DNA of 5,638 bases from CAIPVR01 sp049316905 (GTDB lineage Bacteria; Actinomycetota; Acidimicrobiia; Acidimicrobiales; Microtrichaceae): contig JBMOJH010000155.1 of the NCBI GenBank assembly GCA_049316905.1, positions 1 through 5,638 of the forward strand, written 5' to 3'. The notes beneath the pieces were generated by a model. The model was not told the origin of the DNA. It saw only the letters and a list, made by a program, of their open reading frames with translations, and made no database searches. Positions within the stretch are counted from its first letter, which is position 1, and each line of letters starts with the position of its first letter. Positions 1 to 5,638 of the stretch are shown piece after piece. The translations under genes were made by a program, and so were the position numbers.

Positions 1-14
1 CCCCGAGTGAGCCG

Positions 15-34
15 GCCGGGTCCTCGGACCCGGC
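15..34. terminator. Short GC-rich hairpin, possible terminator of an upstream gene
   Basis: GCCGGGTCC at 15-23 is the exact reverse complement of GGACCCGGC at 26-34, so a compact GC stem can form (8 bp with a CTCG loop, or nominally 9 bp). No T-run follows. A TGA at 8-10 just before it could be the stop of a plus-strand gene ending at the left edge, but only two codons are visible and I do not call that gene. Termination is inferred from position and shape only. Confidence 0.3.
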
Positions 35-50
35 ATCTCCACCGTTCCGA

Positions 51-85
51 TTGCGCCTGACCACCGATCCGGTGGTCAGGCGCAA
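51..85. repeat. Perfect 16-bp inverted repeat (long hairpin)
   Basis: The left arm TTGCGCCTGACCACCG (51-66) is exactly complementary to the right arm CGGTGGTCAGGCGCAA (70-85), leaving only a three-base loop (ATC). It lies upstream of the first transporter gene and downstream of a second hairpin (15-34). A factor-independent terminator of an upstream gene is possible, though no T-run follows. A dyad operator or a dispersed palindromic repeat is also possible. Its inner stem resembles that of the hairpin at 3903-3960. The inverted repeat is seen directly; its function is unknown. Confidence 0.85.
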
Positions 86-148
86 CGGGTTTCCGGCCCG
101 GTCGACGCGTCGCCCCCAACCCGTGGGGCGCCCCACCGGGCCCGTGGG

Positions 149-164
149 TACGGTGGAACGTTCC
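149..164 (+). promoter_or_regulatory. Weak promoter candidate and small palindrome before the ABC operon
   Basis: TACGGT at 149-154 fits a loose actinobacterial -10 (TAnnnT), 43 bases before the GTG start at 192. No clear -35 box is visible. It is followed at once by GGAACGTTCC (155-164), a perfect 10-bp palindrome lying near where transcription would start, which could be a small operator. Such motifs occur by chance, so this is only a candidate. A similar hexamer (TAGGGT) lies 42 bases before mdh. Confidence 0.25.
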
Positions 165-191
165 CTCGCCCGAAGGTGCTCTGCTCCGTCC

Positions 192-2075
192 GTGACCGCC
201 ATCGCCCATTCCTCCGACACGCCCGACGACGAGGTCGTCGGCCCTGACGCGGTCGAACCCGGGGGCTCGGTCAGCCGTCGCGGCCTCCGGCTGATCGGGC
301 GCTTCGTGCGCCTGCACCCGCTGCCGTTCGTGCTGTCGCTCCTCGGCGGGGTCGGCTGGGCATCGATGGTGGTGGCCGCGTCCTACGTGCTCGGCCGGGT
401 GACCGATGAGGTCATCACGCCGGCCTTCAGCGAGGAGGGCATCCCGGCCTCGACCGTGTGGTGGGCCGTGGGCGCGCTGTTCCTGGTCGGCCTGGTGCGC
501 GGGCTGTCGGTGGTGGTCCGGCGCTGGTACGGGTCGCTCACCGAGGCGCGCATGCAGCGCACCGTCCGCACCGGCGTGGTGGAGCGGCTCCTCACGATGC
601 CGCTGGCGTCGTACCGGCGCCGTCCCACCGGTGAGCTGCTCGCGAACGCGGACGTCGACGTCACCACGGCCACCAACATGCTCATGCCGCTGCCGTTCTC
701 CCTCGGTGTGATCGCGCTGGTGCTGATCTCGCTCGCCAGCCTGCTCGGCGCGGACGTGGCGTTCGCCGCCGTGGCGGTGCTCCTCTTCCCGTCGCTCGCC
801 GCGCTCAGCCGCTACTACACCAACCGGGTCCACGAGCCGTCCGCGCGGGTGCAGGCCCGCCTCGGCCGGGTCTCGTCGATCGCCCACGAGAGCTTCGACG
901 GCGCGCTGGTGGTCAAGACCCTCGGCCGCGAGCACCTCGAGCAGGAGCGCTTCGAGGCCGCGGCCTCGGACCTGCGGACCGAACGCCTGGGCGTGGCCCG
1001 GATGACCGCGGCCTTCGAGCCGATGATCGACCTGCTGCCCAACCTCGGCACGGTGCTGTTGCTGCTCGCCGGGGCGTGGCGCATCGACCAGGGGGCCGCC
1101 TCGCCGGGTCAGCTCGTGCAGGCCGTGGCGCTGTTCGGCTGGCTCGCGTTCCCGATGCGCATCGTCGGGTTCCTGTTCGAGTCGATCCCCCGCGCGGTGG
1201 TCTCGATGGAGCGCGTCGACGGCCTCACCGCCGAGCCCACCGATCCGTCGCTCGAGGGCGGCAGCGGCTCGGGCTCGCACCTGCCCGACGGTCCGCTGCC
1301 CCTCGTGGTCGACGACGTCTCGTTCTCCTTCGGGGACGCCCGGGTGCTGCACGGCGTGTCCTTCGACGTGCGCCCCGGCGAGGTGGTGGCGCTCGTGGGT
1401 TCCACCGGGTCGGGCAAGTCCACGCTCGCCAACCTGCTGGTGCGCCTCGACGAGCCGGAGTCCGGCCGGGTGCTGCTCGCCGGCACCGACCTGGCGGCCC
1501 TGGATCCCGACGAGCTGCGCGCGGCGGTGTCGATCGCCTTCCAGGAGAGCTACCTGTTCGCGGCGTCGGTGACCGAGAACGTGACGCTGGGCCGCGAGGT
1601 GTCCGAGGAGCGGGTGCGCGCCGCGCTCGACCGTGCCCGCGCCGCCCGCTTCGTCGACCGCCTGCCGCAGGGTGCGGCCACCGTGGTGGGCGAGCGCGGC
1701 GTCACGCTGTCCGGCGGCCAACGCCAGCGCGTCGCCCTCGCTCGGGCGCTGGCGGGCGACCCGCGGGTGCTCGTGCTCGACGACGCCACCTCCGCAGTGG
1801 ACCCGGTGATCGAGGCGGAGATCCTCGGCGGCCTGCGCGAGGGCGACACGACGATGGTCGTGGTCGCGCACCGCCTCTCGACCATCCTCCTCGCCGACCG
1901 GGTGGTCCACCTCCAGGACGGGCGGGTGCGGGCGCAGGGCACCCACGAGGAGCTCCTCGCGGATCCCGAGTACGCCGCGCTGGTCACCGCGTACGAGGAG
2001 GAGGAGGCCGTCGAGCACGACGCCGCCTTCGACGACGACCCCGACGCGGTGCCGGGCCCGGGGGGTGATGCCTGA
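192..2075 (+). CDS. ABC exporter half-transporter, subunit A (degenerate Walker B, intact LSGGQ)
   Basis: A fused permease-ATPase of 627 residues, the usual length for an ABC half-exporter. An acidic N-terminus is followed by about six membrane segments: near 44-68, 88-111, 166-188, 189-210, 276-298 and 307-330. The ATPase domain has an A-loop aromatic F380 (Phe for the usual Tyr), Walker A GSTGSGKST at 403-411, Q-loop Q451, signature LSGGQ at 506-510, Walker B aspartate D530 and H-loop H560. The residue after Walker B is D531 where a catalytic Glu is normal, as in the degenerate-site subunit of heterodimeric exporters such as TM287/288 or BmrCD. The C-terminal tail is acidic. I chose GTG at 192 because an upstream TTG at 51 lies in a hairpin and gives an Arg/Pro-rich stretch with no family resemblance. 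GAAGG at 172-176 is rather far to serve as RBS, so the start is uncertain; in-frame GTGs also occur at 144 and 153. It probably pairs with the overlapping next gene in the cytoplasmic membrane. Substrate unknown. Confidence 0.93.
   Translation: MTAIAHSSDTPDDEVVGPDAVEPGGSVSRRGLRLIGRFVRLHPLPFVLSLLGGVGWASMVVAASYVLGRVTDEVITPAFSEEGIPASTVWWAVGALFLVGLVRGLSVVVRRWYGSLTEARMQRTVRTGVVERLLTMPLASYRRRPTGELLANADVDVTTATNMLMPLPFSLGVIALVLISLASLLGADVAFAAVAVLLFPSLAALSRYYTNRVHEPSARVQARLGRVSSIAHESFDGALVVKTLGREHLEQERFEAAASDLRTERLGVARMTAAFEPMIDLLPNLGTVLLLLAGAWRIDQGAASPGQLVQAVALFGWLAFPMRIVGFLFESIPRAVVSMERVDGLTAEPTDPSLEGGSGSGSHLPDGPLPLVVDDVSFSFGDARVLHGVSFDVRPGEVVALVGSTGSGKSTLANLLVRLDEPESGRVLLAGTDLAALDPDELRAAVSIAFQESYLFAASVTENVTLGREVSEERVRAALDRARAARFVDRLPQGAATVVGERGVTLSGGQRQRVALARALAGDPRVLVLDDATSAVDPVIEAEILGGLREGDTTMVVVAHRLSTILLADRVVHLQDGRVRAQGTHEELLADPEYAALVTAYEEEEAVEHDAAFDDDPDAVPGPGGDA
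2061..2069 (+). promoter_or_regulatory. Strong Shine-Dalgarno for the second ABC gene
   Basis: GGGGGTGAT matches the anti-SD complement GGAGGTGAT at eight of nine positions, and its G-run ends nine bases before the ATG at 2075. It lies inside the last codons of the first gene. With the TGATG stop/start overlap, it fixes the start and implies translational coupling of the two subunits. Confidence 0.7.
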
Positions 2076-3868
2076 TGGACCCCCGTCCCGTGGTCGACCC
2101 CGACGACGACGCGGAGCCGATCAAGGCCTCCGAGGTCATCCGCCAGGGCCTCCGCGCCACGCCCGAGCTGCGCGCCGGGTTCCGGGCCTCGGCGTCGTTC
2201 GCCCTGGTCATCGCCCTCGGCCGCCTGGTGGTGCCGATCGCCATCCAGCAGATCCTCGACAAGGGCCTGTCGGACACCACACCCGACTGGCAGTTCGTGC
2301 TCTGGACCTGTGGCGTGGCCGCGCTCGCCATCGTGGGCCTCGCCGTGCTCAACCGCATCACGTTCCTGCGGCTGATGACCACGGCCGAGAACGTGCTGTT
2401 CGGCCTCCGGCGCCGGGCGTTCGCCCACGTGCACGCGCTGAGCATCTCGCACCACAACGAGGCGAAGAAGGGCGTGCTCGTCTCACGGGTCACGTCCGAC
2501 ATCGAGACGCTCGCCCAGTTCGCCAGCTGGGGCGCGGTCAGCTGGGTCGTGAACTCCACGATGATCGTCGTGGCCGTGGCGGTGCTGGCCTTCTACAGCT
2601 GGCAGCTCGCCCTCGTGGTGGTGGGGGTCCTGCTGCCGGTCATCCCGATCATGCGCCTCGTGCAGCGCCGCCAGCTGCACGCCTACGACGACCTCCGCAC
2701 CAAGGTCGGCGACACGCTCTCGGAGATCTCGGAGACCGTCGGCGGCATCCGGGTCATCCGCTCCTACGGCGACGTCCGTACCGCCCGGCGGCGCCTCGGC
2801 GACCGCATCGAGCGCCAGTACCGCAGCCAGGTCCGGGCCCGCTTCTTCTTCGCCATCATGTTCCCGATCTCGGACCTGTTCAGCGGCCTCGCCCTCGCCG
2901 CGGTGGTGGGCGTGGGCGTGTGGCTCGGCCCCGGGTGGGGCCTGCAGGCCGGCACGCTCGTGGCCTGCCTGTTCCTCACGAACCTGGTGGTCCAGCCGGT
3001 GGCCGAGCTCGGCGAGATCCTCGACCAGACGCAGACCGCGCTCGCCGGTTGGCGCAAGGTGCTGCGGCTGCTCGACGAGCCGGTCGAGGTGGTGGAGCCC
3101 GTGCCCGGCGTGGCGCTCCCGACCGGGGCGCTCGACGTGTCGGTCCGCGGGGTCGAGTTCGAGTACGAGCCGGGGCACCCGGTCCTGCACGGCGTCGACC
3201 TCGAGCTGCCTGCGGGCATCAACGCGGCGATCGTGGGCGAGACGGGCTCGGGCAAGACGACGATGGCCAAGCTGCTGAGCCGGCTGGCCGATCCCGTCCG
3301 CGGCAGCGTGGTGGTGGGTGGCACGGACCTGCGCGAGGTGGCCCGGGGGTCGCGGGCGACCGCGGTGCGGTTGGTCCCCCAGGACGGGTTCCTCTTCGAC
3401 ACGACCGTGGCCGACAACGTGCGCGCCGGCCGCCCCGGTGCCACCGACGAGGAGGTCACGGACGCGTTCGCCGCGCTGGACCTCACCTGGTGGGTCGAGG
3501 GCCTCGCCGAGGGGATCCACACGCCGGTCGGCGAGCGGGGCGAGGCGCTGTCGGTGGGCGAGCGTCAGCTGGTGGCGCTCGCCCGAGCGCAGCTGGCGGA
3601 TCCGGGGCTGCTGATCCTCGACGAGGCGACCTCCGCGGTCGACCCGGAGACCGAACGGGCGCTGGCCGACGCGCTGGCGAAGCTCGCCCACGGCCGCACC
3701 ACGGTGAGCATCGCCCACCGGCTGTCCACCGCCGAGGCGGCCGACCGGGTGGTGGTGTTCGACGCCGGGCGGATCGTCCAGGTCGGCACCCACGCCGAGC
3801 TCGTCGCGGAGGGCGGCGTGTACGGGCGGCTCTACCAGAGCTGGCTCGGCAACACCCGCGCCACCTGA
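2075..3868 (+). CDS. ABC exporter half-transporter, subunit B (catalytic Glu present, degenerate LSVGE signature)
   Basis: A second fused permease-ATPase, 597 residues, sharing one base with the preceding stop codon. A short acidic N-terminus leads into about six membrane segments: near 38-58, 73-95, 152-172, 175-195, 257-285 and 293-315. The ATPase domain has A-loop Y364, Walker A GETGSGKTT at 388-396, Q-loop Q436, Walker B D516 followed by catalytic E517, D-loop SAVD and H-loop H548. The signature is LSVGE at 492-496 instead of LSGGQ. In a head-to-tail dimer, this Walker A/B would meet subunit A's intact LSGGQ to form the working ATP site, while this LSVGE would face subunit A's Asp-bearing Walker B to form the degenerate site. 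A heterodimer is thus strongly suggested by sequence and gene overlap. Characterised relatives export drugs, lipids or peptides; nothing here identifies the cargo. No regulator gene is visible. Confidence 0.95.
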   Translation: MDPRPVVDPDDDAEPIKASEVIRQGLRATPELRAGFRASASFALVIALGRLVVPIAIQQILDKGLSDTTPDWQFVLWTCGVAALAIVGLAVLNRITFLRLMTTAENVLFGLRRRAFAHVHALSISHHNEAKKGVLVSRVTSDIETLAQFASWGAVSWVVNSTMIVVAVAVLAFYSWQLALVVVGVLLPVIPIMRLVQRRQLHAYDDLRTKVGDTLSEISETVGGIRVIRSYGDVRTARRRLGDRIERQYRSQVRARFFFAIMFPISDLFSGLALAAVVGVGVWLGPGWGLQAGTLVACLFLTNLVVQPVAELGEILDQTQTALAGWRKVLRLLDEPVEVVEPVPGVALPTGALDVSVRGVEFEYEPGHPVLHGVDLELPAGINAAIVGETGSGKTTMAKLLSRLADPVRGSVVVGGTDLREVARGSRATAVRLVPQDGFLFDTTVADNVRAGRPGATDEEVTDAFAALDLTWWVEGLAEGIHTPVGERGEALSVGERQLVALARAQLADPGLLILDEATSAVDPETERALADALAKLAHGRTTVSIAHRLSTAEAADRVVVFDAGRIVQVGTHAELVAEGGVYGRLYQSWLGNTRAT

Positions 3869-3874
3869 CCCTCC

Positions 3875-3902
3875 CCCCGCTCCTCAATCCCCGCTCCTCA
3901 AT
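3875..3902. repeat. Two tandem 14-bp repeats
   Basis: CCCCGCTCCTCAAT occurs at 3875-3888 and again, identical, at 3889-3902. A third partial copy, CCCCGCT (3903-3909), forms the outer end of the following hairpin. It begins seven bases after the stop of the second ABC gene. Replication slippage is a simple explanation. Confidence 0.9.
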
Positions 3903-3974
3903 CCCCGCTTTGTGATGCTGCTGACGACATATGCGTCGTCAGGAGCATCACAAAGCGGGGGGTGGCGGGTTTTT
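3903..3974 (+). terminator. Long hairpin with downstream T-run, likely terminator of the ABC operon
   Basis: The arms 3903-3928 and 3935-3960 are complementary at 25 of 26 positions (only G3920/G3943 mismatched), around a six-base loop ATATGC. A TTTTT run lies at 3970-3974, ten bases past the stem and preceded by GCGGG. The position between the ABC stop (3868) and the mdh promoter region fits transcription termination. The stem is much longer than a usual terminator, richer in A/T than its surroundings, and its T-run is not adjacent. It may therefore be a dispersed palindromic element serving as a terminator. The inverted repeat is certain; the role is inferred. Confidence 0.6.
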
Positions 3975-3994
3975 CGGGGCGGTCGGCGGGGTCG

Positions 3995-4000
3995 TAGGGT
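3995..4000 (+). promoter_or_regulatory. Candidate -10 element for mdh
   Basis: TAGGGT fits a loose TAnnnT -10 box, 42 bases before the mdh GTG, leaving room for a leader of about 30 bases. There is no convincing -35. It is supported mainly by its place after the terminator-like hairpin and by the similar spacing of TACGGT before the ABC operon. Confidence 0.3.
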
Positions 4001-4024
4001 CGTCCCCGGTTCGCACATCCGACC

Positions 4025-4030
4025 GGGAGG
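4025..4030 (+). promoter_or_regulatory. Ribosome binding site of mdh
   Basis: GGGAGG ends six bases before the GTG at 4037. It is a good Shine-Dalgarno match at normal spacing and supports that start, as does the conserved N-terminal sequence that follows. Confidence 0.75.
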
Positions 4031-4036
4031 ATCCCC

Positions 4037-5026
4037 GTGCCCAAGTCGCCCATCCGTGTCGCCGTCACCGGCGCCGCCGGCCAGATCGGTTACTCGCTGC
4101 TGTTCCGCATCGCCAGCGGCCAGATGCTCGGCGAGGACCAGCCGGTCATCCTCCAGATGCTCGAGATCACCCCGGCCCTCGGCGCGCTCGAGGGAGTGGC
4201 GATGGAGCTCGAGGACTGCGCCTTCCCGCTGCTCGCCGGCACCGTGCGCACTGACGACCCCGACGTCGCCTTCGGTGACGCGGGCGTGGCCCTGCTCGTC
4301 GGCGCCATGCCCCGCAAGGCCGGGATGGAGCGCTCCGACCTCCTCTCCGCCAACGGCGGCATCTTCAAGCCCCAGGGCGAGGCGCTGTCCCGCTCGGCGC
4401 AGAAGGACGTGAAGGTCCTCGTGGTCGGCAACCCGGCCAACACCAACTCGCTCATCGCGCAGCGCAACGCGGCCGACCTCGACCCGGGCCGCTTCACCGC
4501 CATGACCCGTCTGGACCACAACCGGGCCCTGGCCCAGCTGGCCGCCAAGGTCGACGTGCCGGTGTCGGACATCACGAAGATGACGATCTGGGGCAACCAC
4601 TCCACCACCCAGTACCCGGACCTGTTCCACTGCGAGGTCGGCGGGCGCAACGCTGCCGCGCTGGTCGACGACCAGGCCTGGCTGGAGGAGACCTTCATCC
4701 CGACCGTCGCCAAGCGGGGCGCCGCGATCATCGACGCGCGGGGCGCCAGCTCCGCCGCGTCGGCCGCGAACGCCGCGATCGACCACGTTCGCAGCTGGCA
4801 CCTCGGCACCCCCGAGGGCGACTGGGTGTCGATGGCCGTGCCGTCCGACGGGTCCTACGGGGTGCCCGAGGGCATCATCTCGAGCTTCCCGTGCACCTGC
4901 TCCGGCGGCGAGTACTCGATCGTCCAGGGCCTGGAGATCGACGACTTCTCGCGCGGCCGGATCGACGCGTCGGCCGCCGAGCTGGTCGAGGAGCGCGACG
5001 CCGTCGCCGAACTCGGCCTCATCTGA
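4037..5026 (+). CDS. mdh: NAD-dependent malate dehydrogenase
   Basis: Interconverts malate and oxaloacetate with NAD(H) in the cytoplasm, in the TCA cycle. The 329-residue length matches the Thermus/mycobacterial type, which it resembles throughout. The nucleotide-binding loop is G12-A-A-G-Q-I-G18. E43, at the end of the second beta strand (LLE-type position), favours NAD over NADP. The mobile substrate loop PRKAGMER carries R93 and R99. The motif TRLDHNRA supplies D160 and R163, and GNHSTTQ supplies the catalytic H188, so all expected active-site residues are present. The conserved stretch RGASSAASAANAA and the C-terminal end LGLI are also intact. GTG is the start, set by the GGGAGG site and homology from residue 2. 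It stands alone between a terminator-like hairpin and a convergent gene, so it is probably monocistronic. Nothing suggests transfer or damage. Confidence 0.97.
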   Translation: MPKSPIRVAVTGAAGQIGYSLLFRIASGQMLGEDQPVILQMLEITPALGALEGVAMELEDCAFPLLAGTVRTDDPDVAFGDAGVALLVGAMPRKAGMERSDLLSANGGIFKPQGEALSRSAQKDVKVLVVGNPANTNSLIAQRNAADLDPGRFTAMTRLDHNRALAQLAAKVDVPVSDITKMTIWGNHSTTQYPDLFHCEVGGRNAAALVDDQAWLEETFIPTVAKRGAAIIDARGASSAASAANAAIDHVRSWHLGTPEGDWVSMAVPSDGSYGVPEGIISSFPCTCSGGEYSIVQGLEIDDFSRGRIDASAAELVEERDAVAELGLI

Positions 5027-5099
5027 CCCACCCCGCCCGCCCCGCGAATAGGGGTCGTCAGTTGCCCCAGAGGCGAGTCAACGTCCGCAAACGTCCAGC
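5027..5099. other. Convergent intergenic spacer after mdh
   Basis: A C-rich spacer between the converging mdh and glycosylase genes. It holds a weak 4-bp stem (CCCC 5040-5043 with GGGG 5051-5054), the octamer GTCGTCAG at 5054-5061 that also occurs in the right arm of the 3903-3960 hairpin, and two ACGTCC copies ten bases apart (5081, 5091). I see no gene here. Confidence 0.5.
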
Positions 5100-5126
5100 G
5101 GGCGCGCGGGGGCGGCGCCCTATTTC
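5100..5126 (+). terminator. Possible terminator of mdh
   Basis: GGGCGC (5100-5105) pairs with GCGCCC (5115-5120) around a nine-base loop, and TATTTC follows on the plus strand. The short GC stem with a weak T-rich tail is placed to stop mdh transcription before the oncoming gene. It overlaps that gene's stop codon. In so GC-rich a sequence a stem this short could be chance. Confidence 0.35.
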
Positions 5127-5638
5127 AGGAACTTCGAGGTCGTGTTGTCGGCCAGCACGCGCCCGCCGGTCTGGCACGTGGGGCAGTAGTCGACCTCGTA
5201 CGCGGCGTACTCCACCGCCCTGACCGTGTCGCCGCACACCGGGCACGTCGCCCCCTTGCGCCGGTGCACGGCGCCCGGCCGGTCCGCGGACTTCGACATC
5301 GCGTCCAGCGTGCGCTCGTGCGCCAGGGCGTCTGCGATGCACGCTCCGATCGCGGCGTGGAGTCGGTCGACCTCGTCCTCGTCGAGCCGGGAGGTGGTGG
5401 CGAACGGTGAGAGCCGCGCCCGGTGGCAGATCTCGTTGGCGAGCATGCGGCCGAGCCCGGCCACCCCGTGCTGGTCGCGCAGGAAGCCGTGGAGGCGTCC
5501 GTTGCCGGACCGCAGCAGCGCGCCCAGCTCGTCGCGGGTGACCACGTCCGCGTCCACGCCGAGGCCGTCGAGGGGCGGCTGTCCGCCCGGGTCGCCCTCG
5601 AACACCCACACCCCGGCCTTGTGTTCGCGACCCGCCTC
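5120..5638 (-). CDS. Fpg/Nei-family DNA glycosylase homologue, C-terminal part (5' end outside window)
   Basis: The last 172 codons of a minus-strand gene, ending in TAG (5120-5122); the reading frame is open to the right edge. The family repairs oxidised bases as a glycosylase/lyase. The visible part begins near the end of the N-terminal beta domain (HKAGVWVFEGDPG). The H2TH region follows (LRDQHGVAGLGRMLANEI, then RARLSPFA), and then a C-terminal zinc finger with CPVC (Cys codons 5243-5245 and 5234-5236) and CPTC (5183-5185 and 5174-5176). The catalytic N-terminal Pro-Glu is outside the window, so activity cannot be judged. Two residues differ from classical Fpg. The Asn of the GxGN motif is Arg (codon 5447-5449), and the zinc-finger Arg six residues before the third Cys motif region is replaced, with Tyr at 5198-5200 in my alignment. 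From memory, an actinobacterial Fpg-like subgroup shares the YEV-YCPTCQTGGKVLAD-type ending, so this may be a subgroup trait. It converges on mdh. Confidence 0.88.
   Translation of the reverse strand, partial: EAGREHKAGVWVFEGDPGGQPPLDGLGVDADVVTRDELGALLRSGNGRLHGFLRDQHGVAGLGRMLANEICHRARLSPFATTSRLDEDEVDRLHAAIGACIADALAHERTLDAMSKSADRPGAVHRRKGATCPVCGDTVRAVEYAAYEVDYCPTCQTGGRVLADNTTSKFLK

Noticed and set aside
51..191. N-terminal extension of the first ABC gene from a TTG at 51
   Set aside because: The start would sit inside the perfect hairpin, there is no RBS, and the 47 extra residues are Arg/Pro-rich low-complexity without family resemblance. GTG at 192 gives a normal-length protein.
1550..2559. 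Long open frames on the minus strand opposite the ABC genes, and further ones at 2483-3793 and 3884-4801
   Set aside because: They are antisense shadows caused by high GC content: compositionally biased (Arg, Gly, Ala, His, Ser), with no recognisable domains, opposite well-supported genes.
2065..3915. Plus-strand open frame of 616 codons overlapping the second ABC gene
   Set aside because: It is Arg/Pro/Gly-rich out-of-frame translation. The frame from 2075 carries every ABC motif and a proper RBS.
3903..3960. Integron attC site or insertion-sequence end
   Set aside because: The arms lack the GTTRRRY/RYYYAAC core sites, and no integrase or transposase is in the window.
4037..5026. mdh as a gene transferred from Thermus-like bacteria
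   Set aside because: The same type of malate dehydrogenase is usual in actinobacteria, and its base composition matches its neighbours.

Overview
The window is very GC-rich, with strong G/C bias at third codon positions and GTG starts for two of its three complete genes. Its proteins resemble those of high-GC actinobacteria. The malate dehydrogenase follows the mycobacterial/Thermus-type sequence closely from memory, and the Fpg/Nei-like protein has a C-terminal end I associate with actinobacterial homologues. The style suggests Actinomycetota, possibly Acidimicrobiia, but that placement is inference and no marker here fixes it.

Layout: positions 1-191 are a non-coding leader with two hairpins (15-34, and a perfect 16-bp stem at 51-85) and a weak promoter candidate. 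Two plus-strand half-transporter genes follow (192-2075 and 2075-3868). They are fused by a one-base stop/start overlap (TGATG) with a strong Shine-Dalgarno inside the first gene. Each encodes six membrane segments plus an ATPase domain, and their defects are complementary. The first has Asp for the catalytic Glu but an intact LSGGQ. The second has the catalytic Glu but a degenerate LSVGE signature. This is the pattern of a heterodimeric ABC exporter with one degenerate and one working ATP site.

The gap 3869-4036 holds a 14-bp tandem repeat, a long hairpin (26-position arms, one mismatch) with a T-run ten bases later, and a promoter/RBS for the next gene. That gene is mdh (4037-5026), an NAD-type malate dehydrogenase of the TCA cycle with all catalytic residues present. 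A 93-bp convergent gap follows. At the right edge a minus-strand gene (5120-5638, its 5' end outside the window) encodes the H2TH and zinc-finger part of an Fpg/Nei-family DNA glycosylase homologue that lacks two usual DNA-contact residues.

The genes are mostly ordinary. I do not see a clearly new multi-gene system. The items most worth a second look are the two long intergenic hairpins, which share a core, the asymmetric ABC pair, and the divergent glycosylase.
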